Origin: Mikania micrantha
Lineage: Eukaryota > Streptophyta > Magnoliopsida > Asterales > Asteraceae
Direction of reading: 5' to 3'
DNA length: 64,000 bases
Assembly (NCBI GenBank): GCA_009363875.1
Contig: CM018694.1
Location: 26,049,415 to 26,113,414 of the forward strand
The notes beneath the pieces were generated by a model that was not told the DNA's origin, did no database searches, and saw only the letters and a list, made by a program, of their open reading frames with translations. Position numbers and translations under genes: made by a program. This document shows, one piece after another, positions 29,509-41,931 of the stretch (positions are counted from its first letter, which is position 1; each line of letters starts with the position of its first letter).

Positions 29509-32416
29509 TGTGACACCTCGTAATTTCCAGGTCAGCAACTCTATTATCTTTAATGATAATGTTTATTATTATTTCATACGTGGCACTAGAATAAATGCAT
29601 TTAGTGTGACACGTGGCACAACAGTCTGAACTTACCGATAATTCAGGGAATTATCGCACAAAACACGCACGTGTCTTGAATAACGAACGTTGGTGAACGG
29701 ATCAAACTGTAGCACAAAACACTGCACTTAGTTAAGAACAAGGCCTATGTGTCGAGAAACGATGATCGTATTCGAGAAATACGAAAGATTCGGTTCAAAA
29801 AAATGAGATTGGGCCTATTGGGCTCAGCCGAGACCCATCACGGTACGCGGTGGGCACCCAATTGGGCTCTCGCAGTACGCGAAGCTTGAGCGGGGGAATT
29901 TGAATTCTCCGAAAAGAGTCGTGGTACGCGACGACCGATCAACTTCCATCACCGTGGTACGCAGCGTGATTCGGGAACAGAAAACTATTATTTTAATCAC
30001 CGCGGTACGCGGGGTTGCTTTTTGTGCAGCCTCCGCAGTACGCGACAACCCCAACAGGCAAATAATCTTTATAAACCCAATGTTAATCATTTCTGCCGCC
30101 CTACACCACTTCTCCCGACTGAAACTCATCTTCTCCGACCTTCCCCACTCTGTAAACGCCATTTGAACCATTTGGGACCATTGGGGAGCGATTTCAAGGA
30201 CATTCTAGAGGCGCATTGAAGGTTTGAAGCACAAGAACACCCTATCTACTTCTTGCTCGTGATTTGCATCATTCCAGCAACATCTAGGGCTTCCACAGAC
30301 CTGCTCAAAACTTTCCTAGACGTTCTAAAGCCTTGTAAGGTAGCTCTTATGTTCAATCTTGCTTAAAACACCCACTAGGCACACATGCAAGCCTTGTAGG
30401 CTACATGCATCACCATCATCACTTTAACCACGAATTTTGGATGTTAATAATCTTTTATTGGAAGTGTATATTACTGATTTGATGATTTGATTATGATCTA
30501 TGATGATTCGTATTGAAATAAATGGCTATAGGTTGTTTGTGTAATGTGATGGCTACTTTAATCAACATGCATTAATGATCCATAATGTGTTTGGTAATTT
30601 TTGATATTGAAATATTGCTAGATATAATATTGATGATGTTTTACATGATTAGGATCGTTGTTTATGGTCAAGAAATGTCAAAATGAGTTAGTTACTATAA
30701 AAAGTAACTTTATTTGTGCAAGTATGTGATTTGATGAGTTGGTGACCACATGCATGTGTTTGAATCCATGATTTATGCTTAGGATGAAGTTTAGGAAGTT
30801 AATATGATGATTCTTGGAACATTTGGATGGTTAGAATTGTTAAAAGCATGATTTTTGTGAATATTACTATAAATGAAACTTTTTGACACAAGTATGATAA
30901 TGATTGATGAAAATGATAATGTCTCGAGTCTAAGATGTTTATTTAGTAATTTCGTGATGATATTGAAAGGATTATGTGATTGAAAGACTTGATTTGGATT
31001 ATTTCTATAAGTTACTATAAATAGTAACTTTATTTTGCAAAGCCAATGAATTTTCAAATGTTAGTCGTAACGGTCATGATTAATAGGCTATTTAGGACTA
31101 AGATAATGATGTTAGGCGATATTGATTGTTAAACTTGATGAAATATGCTCATTTTAGAAACTTCCTAAATATGGAAACTTTTATGCGCAAGCTATGTTAA
31201 ACCGGCTATGTATAACTATGTGCTATGTGATAACATGCTCATTTAGGATAAATATGCATGTTAGGATAATCGGAATATGAGTTTATCCATAACTTACCAA
31301 ATATGGAAACTTTCCTAAAATAGGAACTTACCATAAATAGTAAGTTTCCTCATAGGAATGATTTTGGTATCCGTACACTTCACACGACACTAAAACCGCA
31401 CGATACACGAACACTTGATCCAAACCGTCACCAACGGGTCGTGAGGTCAAACACGGTCAACACGGTCGACTCGACCCACCAACAACTTGGAGTTGTTGAA
31501 CGCTAAACACGGTCCTGTGAGACCCGCATTTGTGAACACAAACTCATAGTACCTATGTGATATAGGTGACTACTAGCCGGCGAGCTACACTTTCTCTATT
31601 GAGCTAACGCATTACATAAACTCAGGTGAGTTTACGGCCCCACTTTTACTCTTTAACTGCTTTTGCTAAACTATTGGGGTGAGAATACAATGCAACTGTT
31701 TTAGATATATGACTGGTATGTTGTGAAAACCATTTTTGAGTGTAACTATTATCGCATAAAGTCCTCACATATCCTTACCGTTAGTGTTGTAACAAACGAG
31801 TCGTAATTACGTAGTACTACTGGGTTTGACTAGCCCCACTCGGCACCAATGTTGACTGGAGGTCATAACGAGTGTAATTTCGATGTGAATTGCGAGTTCA
31901 GCGATGACTCGCGGAGACAAACGGAAACAGTCTAGTTTCGGTAAGATGAACTAACACACTCCACGGATCGTAGTATCCAACAACTAAACTTAACATACCC
32001 AGTATATGTCTGTTTACTATTTCTGTCTGTCTAAACCTGTGAACTCACCAACTTTTTAGTTGACACTTTTCGCATGTATTCTCATGTAACTGATGGAGCA
32101 TACGCTAGGATGCGCACTTGGACATACTAAGGAGTCAAGCATACATATAGACTCATGTCCTAGGCTTGTGTGCATTTGTTATGTGTTGAAAACAATTTAA
32201 TCTTTCTAGTGTCTTGAACAATTATCTTCCGCTGCAAACTTATGTATTCTTGATGTTTAACATTTCCGCTGCTTACTTATGAAAACTTGTATTGTTTTAC
32301 AAACTGTGTGAATGTGTAACTCATATAGAGTCGTTATATATGACCAAGAGCTGTGATCCTGGCCACGTCACACCCATGTGGACTGACATCACGAGTGGGA
32401 ATTTGGGGGTGTGACA
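29509..32416 (+). repeat. 3' LTR of the chromovirus
   Basis: 2908 bp. Relative to the 5' LTR it lacks about 20 bp near 29730 and 10 bp near 31463. The motif array is at 29838-30047 and the TATA box at 30068-30075. It is followed by ATATG. Confidence 0.95.
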
Positions 32417-33352
32417 ATATGCATCCCAACATGTGAACATCATCAACAAGTTAACAATCATTTCTATTATTAGTAATGAATCACAGTTAACACCGCAACG
32501 AAAGAATAATAACAAGGATAATATTGGTTAAATCTATTTTACTTAAACATTTGGGGACTTATAAGTACTTCGGTTTGATAACTAAAAATCCTTCATACAT
32601 TGTTATTCTACATATAACACATTGGAAGATTAACATAATCATATGGGTGATCAATCTAATGGGCTGAACACATTTGAGAAAGGAATGGAAATCCATAGTT
32701 GTATAACAAGTGGTGTCAAATTCGACTGAGCATGTGGTGGGATGGCGTCTAGGTGGGTTTTAGGCTCGACCCTTTCGTATGCCATATATATAAGCATGCT
32801 TGACTGGGTGAAATACTACTTGGACATATAACAATGGAGAGGCCATTGGACGAACAGATGAATCAAACAGTAACAAGAATTGTGTATGACTCGTGAATGT
32901 GAATGGTAACAAATCCGTGGTTTTCAATTACTAATCTTATGAACTCACCAACCTAGTGTTGACTTTGTTTAAATGCATGTTTTCTCAAGTGATGAACAAG
33001 TTTAGTCACCAGCATTCAGGGATTAAGCTAGTGGACTTTAAGAAGACCTAGCTTCATTTTGTGTTGAACATACGTTTGAATGAGAAAATAGTGAATCATC
33101 TTTTGTAGATCTTGTACAGCTACAAGATAGAAACTCCATGATTCTTTTGGATATATTTACTTAGTTAAATTATGAACATAACAATGTAATTTAACTCTGT
33201 AATTCTATATCGTTTTCTTGTTAACATTTCTCACTTATATATCATGTGCTATGCAAACAATCTAATCATTTTGATTACCATATGATATCACGCCCCGAGA
33301 ACCTTCCACCTGACAGGAAAGTCGATCCAGCCCGCCGGCTCGGGGTGTGACA
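32417..33352 (+). repeat. Gypsy LTR 3' part (plus)
   Basis: It ends CCGCCGGCTCGGGGTGTGACA followed at once by a PBS. A TATA unit (CCATATATATAAGCATGC, about 32786) matches the promoter repeat of the giant LTR family, but in a single copy. The left part was separated by the chromovirus insertion, or is lost. Confidence 0.75.
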
Positions 33353-33354
33353 GA

Positions 33355-33368
33355 TGGGTATCAGAGCC
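33355..33368 (+). other. Primer-binding site with one extra base
   Basis: TGGGTATCAGAGCC is the tRNA-iMet site with one inserted G, two bases after the LTR end. Confidence 0.8.
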
Positions 33369-33499
33369 ATGACTATAGAGAAATATAGGTCATATTAATT
33401 AAACGGTTTGGCCTATACTATAACCTAGGGACCCACATGTAGAGAACATACAATTCTAAAACTTATTTGGCCTAGACTATAACCTTGATATCAGTGGTT

Positions 33500-34323
33500 G
33501 TCCTGATCAGCATAGAGTGAGGTATGCTGCTGACTCGTTCAAAAAACAAGCATTGACTTGGTGGAATGCACAAGTCCAAACCCGAGGAAGAGATGAGGCA
33601 TTGTCTATGCCTTGGGAGGACTTGAAGAATATGTTGAGGGCTGAGTTTTGCCCGAGGAACGAGCTGAAGAAAGTTGAGACGGAGTTACTCAATATCGTCA
33701 TGATTGGTTCTGGGCATCTAGCCTACACCACCCGATTTCATGAGTTAGCTACTTTGGCACCGGACGTAGTGCCAACACTGGAGAAAAGGATCGAGCTGTA
33801 TGTCGGTGGACTACCGGCTTGTATCCAAGGGCATGGGAAATCTGCCCACCCTACTACCATGGAGATGGCTGTTACTCTGTCAGCAACTTTGACAGACGTA
33901 ATGGTTGCCTCCGAGGCACTGAAGAAGGAAACTGAAGCAAAAATGGCTGGAACATCAAGGAAGCCGGATAAACGACCGGCGAAAAAACAAAAGGTGGTCA
34001 AGAACTTTGCTGCCACCACTCACACTCAAATGACTAACCAACCACCACCACTACAGCTCATGCGGCCTTACACTGGCACAACACCTTTGTACAACAGCTG
34101 TCAGTATCATCATCTACCAACTTCTTAGTGCACACAATGCAACAACTGTGGAAAGTTTGGTCATTGGGCCAATCAATGCCGGGGCACGGGAGCCCAAAAC
34201 AGGAGCAACAATGCAGCCACTACTGCTGCTCCTGATAACAGGTCTTGCTGCAACTGTGTCGAGCCTGGCCACTTTTCTCAGGATTGTCCCAAGAAGAATC
34301 AACTAAGGGCTCAAGTGGCTCAA
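33500..34323 (+). pseudogene. Ty3/gypsy gag with two zinc knuckles, pol deleted
   Basis: The open frame 33517-34128 carries KKQALTWWNAQVQTRGRDEA, FCPRNELKKVE and YTTRFHELATLAPDVVP, the Ty3 capsid core, then a Lys-rich stretch. A TAG at 34126-34128 interrupts. After it the same frame continues through CNNCGKFGHWANQC and CCNCVEPGHFSQDC. The N-terminal gag before 33517 is decayed. At about 34324 the sequence switches to LTR, so protease to integrase are gone. Confidence 0.88.
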
Positions 34324-34584
34324 GTGAATCATCTTTTGTAGATTTTGTACAGCTACAAGATGGAAACTCCATGATTCTTTTGGATAAATTTACTTAGTTA
34401 AATTATGAACATAACAATGTAATTTAACTTTGCAATTCTATATCATTGTCTTGTTAACATTTCTCACTTCTATATCATGTGCTATGCAAACAATCTAATC
34501 ATTTTGATTATCATACAATATCGGGCCCCGAGAACCTTCCGCCCGTGGGAAACTCGATCCAGCCCGCCGGCTCGGGGTGTGACA
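34324..34584 (+). repeat. Truncated 3' LTR end of the deleted gypsy
   Basis: 261 bp match 33091-33352 at roughly 92-93% by eye, ending GGGGTGTGACA. The switch from gag occurs at GTGAATCATC, a word present at the same LTR position (33091). Confidence 0.85.
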
Positions 34585-35121
34585 TTATGACTAAAATAGT
34601 TTAAGTGCTTTGTTAGTATCACTATCTGAATCATAGTACATATGTAAACCACAAATTAAGTTCCTAGAGATCGCTTTACGACAATGCTCCTATCAGCTTA
34701 CCTACTAGTCTATACCAAAATTCCAAATGAATTCGTTAATGTCATACCCATGTCACTTGCATATGATTATATTGGCCATGTATAGTAGTATCCTCATCAC
34801 ATGTTCATTTAGGTAACTTCATCATTTAAAACTTTGGTTAAGAGTTTCGGTTCACATATCACATATTTAACACATGCATTTACCTATTGAACGTATCTAA
34901 TCTTATTACATCAATTACAATTACATATCAATTAAAATTGCACACACACACAGATATATATATATATATAACAATTACATTTACTTATAAAATGTAATCA
35001 CTTACTAACCTCAGGTCTTCGGCTACGTGATCGGATATTGGATCGAACCTTTCCCCCATATCAAGAACATAAAAGTTTAAGATCAAATGAGTCATCACAC
35101 ACTTGATTCCGTCAAACCATT
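34585..35121 (-). other. Leader of a minus gypsy; microsatellite
   Basis: No gene is seen. The segment lies just inside the PBS at 35122-35134 and so is the leader of the LTR at 35138-37156. It contains a (CA)n/(TA)n microsatellite at about 34941-34970. It is cut at 34584 by the other gypsy. Confidence 0.6.
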
Positions 35122-35134
35122 GGCTCTGATACCA
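35122..35134 (-). other. Primer-binding site, tRNA-iMet type
   Basis: The minus strand reads TGGTATCAGAGCC three bases inside the LTR boundary at 35138. Confidence 0.93.
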
Positions 35135-35137
35135 ACT

Positions 35138-37156
35138 TGTGACACCCCAATTTCTCAAAGCTTAAATTTCAACATAATTGAGGAATTTATAAAATTCAGG
35201 TCCCAGATTCATCAGTTTACACCCTTTACAATTCAACCAAAAACATTTAACGCTCTAACATGACAAACTAGATTTGTTTATAGTACTTACAAAACACTAC
35301 TACGCGTTAAAAGAGTAGTTTTCAAAATTTCAACCCATTTGCTTAATCTTTACAAAAACATGGTTTGATCCCTTTAACCGTCTGATAACTCCAAATCATA
35401 GCCGAACCTACTTTTGACCTGTAACAAACACAAACAATCCAGTGTTAGTCCAAAAGGACTAAGTTAACCCCATCGATTTCCGGACTCAATTTTATAAAAG
35501 AAATCGAAATTCGGAAAAGTTACGCTGCCCTGTGTATCGTACTACAGCCCGGGCGTACGATACGCCAAAGCACCAGCGTACAATAGAATGGTTTGGGCAT
35601 ACCATACCGTGGCCAGCGTACTCTACGCCCCCTACAGCAAATTTCCAACTTTTTCGCTTTTTAAGCCCCAAAAACCATTTTTCAACATTCCAAGGTATAA
35701 AGATACATTCCAAACTCGCTATATCACATTTATAATCATTTCTAAGATCATAATTTCATCATTATCAACATACTTAATCATAGTTCATTTCCAATTATTT
35801 CGTAACGGGTCAAAATTACCCATTTAATTTCCATCAAGCCATTTCCTTCCACACGAATGTGGATCCTCCCCAATACCACTCAATAGTGGTTCTACATCTA
35901 CTTCAACATGCATGTGGATCATCCCCCTTTTTGCCAAATCAGTATGGACTTACATATTCTTCCATACGAATGTGGATCATCCCCATGAAAGCCACCAATT
36001 TTGTGCTCTTACATCCAATTCCACACAAGTGTGGATCATCACCCAAATTATGTGTCAATTATCCTCTATTATATATTGACACCAACATATATTATGCATA
36101 CACCACATAACAAACAACAACTACTATATCTTATTATCACACATACACATTCAATCTAGTATCAATACACAAGAAACGAACTTCCACCCCTTTGACCCAT
36201 TATCATCATATTTGACTTTACTATAGTCAAATTCTCCTAATTCATCAATTTACATTCCAATTGCTTTCAACATATGAAATTAGGCTAAATACCACTAATC
36301 AATAATTTATTTGAGTTTATGAACCATTCTTCCAAGTTCACAAACAATCAAAATTATTCTTGCATTTAAGTCGTTTGAGGCATTCCCTCAAACACCTTAT
36401 GTGCAGATTTTTATGACACCACAACATCAACATTTTAAAATATCAATATTTCCATTCATCTCATTTCAAGCTTATGAAGTCTCAAACTCCTTACCTATGA
36501 TTTCTCATCCAAATTACTGCACATACATTATCAAATACAACCATTTACCAATTCAAAATTCTAGATTATTCAATTAGCCAATTTCACCCAAACCCATAAT
36601 TTCCCAAAAAACACAACTCTAGGTTTTTCAAGAGTTTGCATATTTCATGGTTGGATTAGTTGATTATCACCTCACTCCACACAACACATGTGCTAAACTA
36701 CATCAAACATCCAAGTATTTGGAATAATCATCCTCAAACCCCACCCACATGCAAATCCACAAAAATTCAACAACATATAAGAAATAACATACCTAGAGCT
36801 GTGAAATTGGATGAGGAACACAAATCCAAGCTTGCATTCAAGATCAAAACGGTTTTATTGGGTCAATTTTGGTTCAAAACCAGAATTCTTCTCCTTTTCT
36901 CCCCTTTTTCGTCGAACTCTTTTAATCCCAAACCATTTTTCTGATTTATACCATGATTGACCATATATATACTCCCCCTTTTTAAGTTATCTTTCAACTA
37001 TTGACAATTTCAGTCCCTCCACTTCCTATTTAACATTTTCTAATGTTTACAAATGAATATTTTTTAACATACTCAACAACACATAACAACACCATTTAAC
37101 TTAAAATTAAATAACATGTCGATCATTTTAATAATTAGTTAAATCGGGTCGTTACA
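35138..37156 (-). repeat. 5' LTR of a minus-strand gypsy, about 2.0 kb
   Basis: The LTR starts TGTAACGACCCG at 37156 and ends GGGGTGTCACA at 35138 on the minus strand. A TATA box (CTTTTATAAA, minus, 35491-35500) is directly preceded in U3 by an array of CGTACGATACGC-like words (35520-35640). Further upstream (35848-36035) four units of about 60-70 bp each carry a palindrome of the form ACACGAATGTGGATCATC. The partner LTR is not in the window. Confidence 0.85.
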
Positions 37157-38462
37157 TCGCCTCTACGAAACGAATGGTAAATGATTTACTTGTAAGGGAC
37201 TTACGACTGGACATGAACTTCTGAACACATGATTGTTGTCCTATAATACAAACACGCTTAATAGTAATTAGTTGTTGTTATGTGTTCTCCCATTGTCATT
37301 GTCTCATTGTTATCTATTCTTAGTGCTATGTGTTCTCAATGTCTTTAACAGAGCATTATAAGAACTAGTCTTATTACACAGTGTTAGAAAATGTGGCGAA
37401 TGATATCATTATCCTGAACTTTTGTTATCATGATTATTATTCTTATTATCAGTTTTATTTGACTCATTGTTATCTAATTGTCATATATGTGTTTCACACA
37501 CAAGCATACACAATGATATAATAAAAGTATGATAATAAATATAGAGTCTTTATTATCCAAAATCACATGATATTTGAACTAATATACTAAAGCTTTTAAG
37601 TAAATTAAATAGTTAGCATATTTCTCAGCCCCGCATTTAAAATCAAAAAATTAGAAAAGGGGCATATGAACTCACCTTGATATTGAAGTGGTTGACTAAA
37701 CTCATGAAATTCACGCGCTCGTTGTCGTTTTGATGATGTTGTATTCACGATCCTGTGTTCGATTCAGAGTTTTTTTGTAACTTATAAGTATAAGTTTTAT
37801 TTTGTATGTTAACCCTAATGTTGGTTAATCTTTACAGGCCTTTGTTGATTGATTAACCTTGGTTCACTTGTGATGAAAAATACTAACACTTGCCAATTAG
37901 GTTAACCTTAGAATATTGTATTATTCTTGTTTAGGGGTTTAAACATAATCAAATTTATCAAGATCATGTATGAGTTTGAAAAACCATAATATTTTCTAAG
38001 TATAAACTTAGATTTATTAGTCTTAACTTGAATATTACCCTGATTTTAACTTAAAATGATTTTCATCACACGTAATATGTTATAAAATTAGTCATTTGAT
38101 ATGTTACAAAAGATTTTAGTAAAATGTTATATCACTTACTGATAACTTTAGTTAACATCTTTTGAGAACCCTAATAATGTTTATATAATACTATAGCTTG
38201 TTATCATTTATAACAATGTTTTAGATCTTGCCTTTGTTATTTAAAACACTGATTCTATAAAGTATTTATGATTGTTATACTCTTGAGATAATATTAATGG
38301 CACAAGGATATTGTTGATGGGCTATCCATCTAGGTTAACCCTAATCGTCTTTCCCTTGACCCTACCTTGATTCCATGAGCTTAATGACTTCAAATCTGAC
38401 ACATATTGATTGATTCTTGATTTAAAGTACTTGGATGATATTATGTAGCTAATATCGATGGA
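37157..38462 (-). repeat. Gypsy LTR fragment C, left half
   Basis: This is minus-orientation LTR sequence. CTCAGCCCCGCATTTAAAAT followed by AAAAGGGGCATATGAACTCA, and CGCGCTCGTTGTCG (37620-37725), match the solo LTR around 47040-47130. No coding frame is present. It stops at the Athila-like insertion (TSD ATGGA) and continues at 54418. Confidence 0.65.
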
Positions 38463-39284
38463 TGATGTGTGCAAAGTAGTTTACTAAAAAATAATAAAAA
38501 TTACAACTATCCTAGACACTAAGTAATACTCTAGACTCTTTAAACTAAACTACTAACAGGCAAGAGAACCTATCAAAAATAGTAAAGAAAAGCAAGTCTA
38601 TATCAAACGCACAAACTTGTATAGAAAATGCAAACAGACTCAAGGACTTATCTATACAAATTTACTTGATTAAAGGAATTGTTTTAAAGTGGGTTTTGCT
38701 AATTAATTACAATAAATTGATAACCTAACAACTGGATTAAGACTAAGTATGAGAAATGAAACAAGAAGTCACAAATGATGAGATGACTACCTAGGGTTTA
38801 CTCTATACATGTCCAATGCCATTTAGATTGACTATGGAACTACCCGAGATCTTTGATTATTAACCAAGCCTCTAGTCGTTTTGATTCATTAAACTCGTTT
38901 TTCTGATTTTGTAGCCCTGTCGTGCTACGCGACAATACCCCAGAAACCCTTCGTGCTAAGCGAGGAAACACACGACCCGACAAAATAGTCGGGTCAACCC
39001 GTAGTCATTAAAAGGGGTATTTTGGTCCTTTTCTACCTGTCTCACTAAGCGACAGAGTTTCCCAAATCCTTCGTGATACGCGACGACTTCGAGAATCCAG
39101 TTTTTTGCTGTCTTTGTATTCAGGTCCATTCTCGTCCAACCGAGAGCTCGTTTTCTTGATGTTTTGTGCCAACAATACATGTTTATGACCTGCAAGCATC
39201 AAATTACAGAAATGTGAAGCACCAGCTTAAATGGACTCCAAAACTAAATAAAACTGTACAGAAACTGTGTTTCATAAGACATCA
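38463..39284 (-). repeat. 3' LTR of the Athila-like element, internally deleted
   Basis: Compared with the 5' LTR it lacks about 840 bp (equivalent to 53137-53975). The junction at 38863-38867 is CCAA, present at both deletion ends. It retains the CGTGCTACGCGA-type array (38905-39090). Confidence 0.92.
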
Positions 39285-40579
39285 CATCCCCACACTTATC
39301 ACTTTTTCGTTCCTGAAAAAGGCTTATGCAAAAATCTGGGATCATAGCTAGGTAAAATGGGTTCTACACAATTAAACTCATTAATTCAAAATTCAATGTT
39401 TTGGAAAAGACTGCAAGTATTATAATCCTATTAAACCCACACTGATTATTCAAGTCCCTTAATCATGGTTTTGTTATGTTAATGTTCTACATTTCATCTC
39501 ATTAGACCCACACTTAGCAAATTTAAAACCAAATCAATCATGGATTCTAGCTTTCAAGTTACCCTTACATATAAACAAAACAACAAATTTCTCAAATAAG
39601 ATTTTTACAATGGAAGCAGATGAAGGCGTGAGCATTTTTCTTTTATTTATTTATTTATTATTAGTTTTTTTCAATCCATTGAACTTAACTTAGTGGTGTT
39701 TGAACCAGGCTCCAACCCGGCGTGTGACACATAAGTTTTTTGTCCAACTTCTTTTCTTTCAATTTTTTTTTCTGTTAGCTCAGCTCATTTGGTGAAATGG
39801 GGGCGCCATAAGACTCGAACTTATTCTCATAAAAAGATTACTTATGTGCCAATCAGAAAAATCAGATTTTCAAAAACTCATTTGTTATTATGCAAAGGCT
39901 TCTTTAATAACTACAAAACAGTTTCAGTAGTTCAAAATTCCCAAGATGTTTCCCACGAAATTCATGCAATTAAATGATATTACACCAATCCTACGAGAGA
40001 AACACAACTAGTTGAGCCAACCTAAACATCCTATAACCAAAGCATAGAACCCAAACCAACGAGTTAACCATGAATGAAACCACAAAATCCTAACTTTTCT
40101 ATCATTTCCCATCATACTTTTGCAACCGACTTAAACAAGGACAAGAAAGATCTAAGCTAAAAATAAAAAAATTAAAATTTTTGACACAAATAAATAACTA
40201 ATCTAAAATTCAAAAACTACTAAATTTCCTATCCCCACACTTAAACTGTACATTGTCCCTAATGTAGAGAAAAAGGAAAACCAAAGAACAACTGAAAAAA
40301 ATTAAAAACTCAAAACCGGAAATGACTTAGCTGGTAAACGAGAAAACTGTCAAGTGCCAGTCTTTCCAAGTAATTTGCTTCACTGGCTATAAACAAACAC
40401 ATGAGATCTATAAACAAGAAAATCAAGCAACCATCAGTGAGCCCCAAACATATTAATAATCCAAATCCAAGACAAATTCAACCACTACCAAACCATCATC
40501 CCCCAAACCACAAGTTTAGTGTTTATAATGTACAAATGTTCAAAATTCATAACCAACACTGACAACCACGTCCCCACAC
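39285..40579 (-). other. 3' noncoding region of the Athila-like element with PPT
   Basis: The PPT (minus strand AAGTGTGGGGATG) abuts the 3' LTR at 39285-39298. Near-identical words recur at 40230-40245 and 40571-40583, the last just after the third-ORF stop. No coding frame is seen. Confidence 0.75.
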
Positions 40580-41931
40580 TTAATCCTCGTCATCAGTACC
40601 ATCTCTATCATCATGCTCATCTGGAGCCCTGTAAAACTCTAGAATATCAATGTGCAGTAAGGTCATCAAGTACCTCATAGCATCCTCTTACCTCCTCTGA
40701 TCATGAATCCTCCAGTCCCGTTACTGTTCATGGTACACATCCTGTTTATGACATAGAGACTCTAAAGTGAGTGGATCTTATATGGGCTCCCTAAGGGGGT
40801 ACTGTCTGGGAGGAAAATGTCTCCTAAAAACTGGCCTCTGTGTATGTGTAGGCACTGACCCCATGACCACATCTGCCGCTGGTGTCACCTATGGTGGCAT
40901 CATCTGGTGACCAACAACAAACCATGCCCACCTGGGTTGGTCATCTCTGTCACAAATTCCTGCTCTACACAGGTCCCTCAGATCAATGGAGGTGGTCAGT
41001 GGCCCCATAATCATCAAATCCAGCCTGTATCTATCAAACACTCCTAAATACTCAGCCATACGGTAAATATAAGGACCCATGTCCAACCGTGCTCTTCCAC
41101 CACCACGCCTACCTCTAGCTAGAAATGTAGCTAACACACAGGCCAAGTTGGCCTCTCTCCCCGTCACCATACAATATAAACAGACTAGGTCCATCCAATT
41201 GACCTTCTCCTCCCTAGACGACCTCCACACCACCGTACAAGCCAAGACCCTATGGATATATCTCAGGAGAGTGTCTCGGATATCAGACTCCACCATACTG
41301 GTGGAAAAGGGGAATCATCTATAGTTCCCCAAAACTCACTCAAGTCCACCTCAGAAATACAGAAATCTCTATTTTTCTTAGTGGCACCTCTCAGGGATGA
41401 AGCAAATTTGGGGGACAAGACCTCATCCTCAGTGTAGAACCCAGACACAACAGCGAACTAAGGGATAGACATCTCATATACCCGTCTATCCAAAGGAAAA
41501 GACACTACGTCCACTGAGTCAAACTCAGAGTAATCATACATGAAAGTAGAGTGGAACTTCAGTGTCAGTTCCTAGTATTGAAGCCAGTCATATGCTAGAA
41601 CCCTCACCCACTTGGGTCCTAGAAGTCTCTCTAATCTATCTCTTTAACCCAACTGGTCAATCAAGTCCCAACTAATATTCCTGTGGTGAAGGAGTTCTAA
41701 GGAGATAAACCTGTCAAGCCTGTCACTCTCAAAAGTACCCATCTCAAAAAGTAGCAGTGTATGGTCTGTCAGTCTCTTGGTCTTGGTTGATGGCACCCTT
41801 TGAGCTTCTAGATATCTGATGGTTCTTTCATCTCTTTGGACCTGCACTAGGGAATTTGGTTCTCCCCTAGGCCTTGGAATTGGCCCTCTTTTTCATTTCC
41901 CACCAGCTCCTGAAGAACTTGCTCCAGACAT
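40580..41931 (-). pseudogene. Third ORF (env position), Athila ORF-1-like
   Basis: The proposed start is ATG at 41931 (MSGASSSGAGG), directly after an acceptor-like TTTGTTTGTCAG; the end is at 40580 after an acidic tail. Segments in order: TIRYLEAQR, LLHHRNISWDLIDQLG, VSGFYTEDEVLSPKFASSLR, LRYIHRVLACTV, VNWMDLVCLYCM, MGPYIYRMAEYLGVFDRYRL. These follow the layout of the Athila ORF-1 family (GFYTEEE, LRYLHRLLA, GGPYITRLA). Several in-frame stops and shifts break it. The function is unknown; an envelope role has been proposed for the position, but I see no clear membrane segment. Confidence 0.75.

Larger units (their letters stand above)
20772..32416 (+). mobile_element. Full-length Ty3/gypsy chromovirus (Tekay-like), 11.6 kb
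   Basis: LTRs are 20772-23709 and 29509-32416. The target duplication ATATG is at 20767-20771 and 32417-32421. The LTRs differ at about 45 positions by my reading (roughly 1.5%) plus two small indels (about 20 and 10 bp) that account for the 30-bp length difference. The order PBS, leader ORF, gag, protease, RT-RNase H, integrase with chromodomain, PPT is that of chromoviruses. The C-terminal chromodomain-like sequence and long LTRs fit the Tekay clade. Stops in RT/RNase H and a gag frameshift make it non-autonomous. Confidence 0.95.

Noticed and set aside
34941..34970. CRISPR-like or functional repeat
   Set aside because: It is a plain (CA)n/(TA)n microsatellite.
40580..41931. Envelope glycoprotein
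   Set aside because: The ORF sits in the env position but I see no clear signal peptide or transmembrane segment; it matches the Athila ORF-1 type instead.
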